A program made the translations under genes and the position numbers. A model generated the notes under the pieces. The model worked only from the letters and a program-made list of their open reading frames with translations. It had not been told where the DNA came from and did not search any database. A stretch of 64,000 bases of DNA from Lagopus muta (Eukaryota; Chordata; Aves; Galliformes; Phasianidae). Shown piece by piece: positions 62,966-64,000 of the stretch. How positions within the stretch are numbered: position 1 is the stretch's first letter; each line of letters opens with the position of its first letter. The stretch lies in assembly GCF_023343835.1 (NCBI RefSeq), contig NC_064437.1, positions 13,109,001 through 13,173,000 on the forward strand. Reading direction: 5' to 3'.

Positions 62966-64000
62966 GCTGCTGCATTCACTCAGTCCTACTGCCCTGCAGA
63001 AATGCGTTACTGAGATGTTGGGAATAACTGGAAAGTTTACAGCACTTCATTTCTACTGGCTTGGTAGGAAAAGAACTTTTATGCTAACTTGCCTTAGTTC
63101 CTGCACAGTCCAGAGTTTGCAATAAAACAAGGAGAAAGGAATCATATCCATTCATCCTGCTCTGTTTACAAGAGGAGGGAGAAAACCCTCCTTCTCAGCC
63201 TGGCACAGGACAGCTTTTGTCCCTTTGCCCCCTCCCTGTGCCCAGTGCAACAAGAGCTGTCCTTGCCTCAGCCAGCACAGATGGAAGGGGCTCCCATTCT
63301 GCAATGCGTGACAAGACATCATCTGAGGACGGCAGGGCGTAGCAATAGCTGGAAACAATGAAAACAGCCCACTTGCTAATAATGATTCCACATGCAAGCT
63401 ATGAGAAATGAAATAGGTTTGGGACACTGTAGATTAATATTTGTTGTCTGAAAACACCTTGTGCATTATAAATCTTTTGTACTTTTATTTCAGGGGTCAC
63501 TTTTTTGTTTTAAAAAATTCACAGCTACCAACTAATGTTGAGTATAGTACTTCAGCAAAGAGACTTCCAAGCACTGCAACACGTTCAGCTAAAAAAGCAT
63601 CCTGATGTATCTGAGTGTACTTTCGGCAGAATGAAACTAAATGTAAAATGCAACATCCTACATGCTGGATGCTGACGATCGTTAATACTAAAATAAACAA
63701 ACAATATTTCTAGGCTTTTGAGATCATTCTTTAAAAATCGATAAAAAAATATATAGCTGATATAATTCCAAAGCATTTAATAAATCTGCAAACATTCAAT
63801 ATATTTTAATAGCTTTAGCTAAAGAAAATTCATGAGTGAAAAGTCTGATGCTGGGGAAAAAAAAGTTTCTAACGGGGAAGACGGCAGCAATGCTTCATCA
63901 AATGTAGAAACATCTATCCAAAATGAAATCATAATGAATGAGAAAACATATTATACATAAACATCTGAAAGATAAAAGCATGATCCATAAAGCATACGCC
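62966..64000. other. non-coding background to window end
   Basis: GC content falls back to the AT-rich background after about 63340. No gene or mobile element is recognised. The window ends without an identifiable boundary. Confidence 0.55.

Noticed and set aside
1..64000. CRISPR array, operon, phage or bacterial mobile element
   Set aside because: No regularly spaced repeats, no ribosome-binding-site-led gene strings, and clear vertebrate retroelements throughout.
1..64000. Known vertebrate microRNA genes
   Set aside because: Several seed and mature sequences I could recall (let-7, miR-1, miR-9, miR-124, miR-137, miR-218 and others) were looked for by eye and not found. This is not an exhaustive search.

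Overview
The window looks like non-coding nuclear DNA from a bird. It is AT-rich and full of A/T tracts, with stop codons in every frame. It carries CR1 LINE fragments with the avian-type 3' end (reiterated ATTCTATGAT-like tail) and very old SINE remnants of the MIR/amniote tRNA-derived kind. No protein-coding exon, structural RNA gene or recognisable promoter can be supported. The open frames are short, have no recognisable domain, and are mostly by-products of homopurine/homopyrimidine or AT-rich sequence. The best reading is a gene desert or one large intron. Which gene it belongs to, and whether the bird is galliform, cannot be told from the sequence.

Layout. 1-9.9 kb: AT-rich background with A-tracts, one MIR remnant (5.74-5.86 kb) and a G-poor, pyrimidine-rich block (8.76-9.15 kb). 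9.9-10.2 kb: CR1 3' end followed by a 36-base A-run. 14.2 kb: tRNA-derived SINE head. 18.5 kb: possible conserved regulatory block. 20.9-21.1 kb: two-copy 111-bp tandem duplication. 24.4-25.15 kb: decayed CR1 with an internal deletion. 26.2-30.1 kb: inverted repeats, a symmetric pair of TCF/LEF-like sites and a homeodomain-rich block. 30.1-37.5 kb: largely featureless. 37.5-37.85 kb: minus-strand CR1 end and an ancient SINE. 39.8-39.94 kb: GC-rich segment with five mutually compatible inverted repeats. 40.7 kb: nested short repeats and a hairpin. 42.8 kb: minus-strand MIR. 43.7-48.97 kb: several enhancer-like blocks, one of which (44.56 kb) has a diverged second copy in the same orientation at 59.38 kb. 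48.97-62 kb: mostly background. 62.0-62.96 kb: two locally CpG- and GC-rich segments.

No genes are seen to work together here. If the DNA has a function, it is most likely cis-regulatory. The two most unusual signals are the pair of related non-coding elements about 14.8 kb apart, sharing a 17-bp identical core built on a TGACA/TGTCA dyad, and the multi-helix foldable segment at 39.81-39.94 kb. All alignments and counts were done by eye; conservation was not measured.
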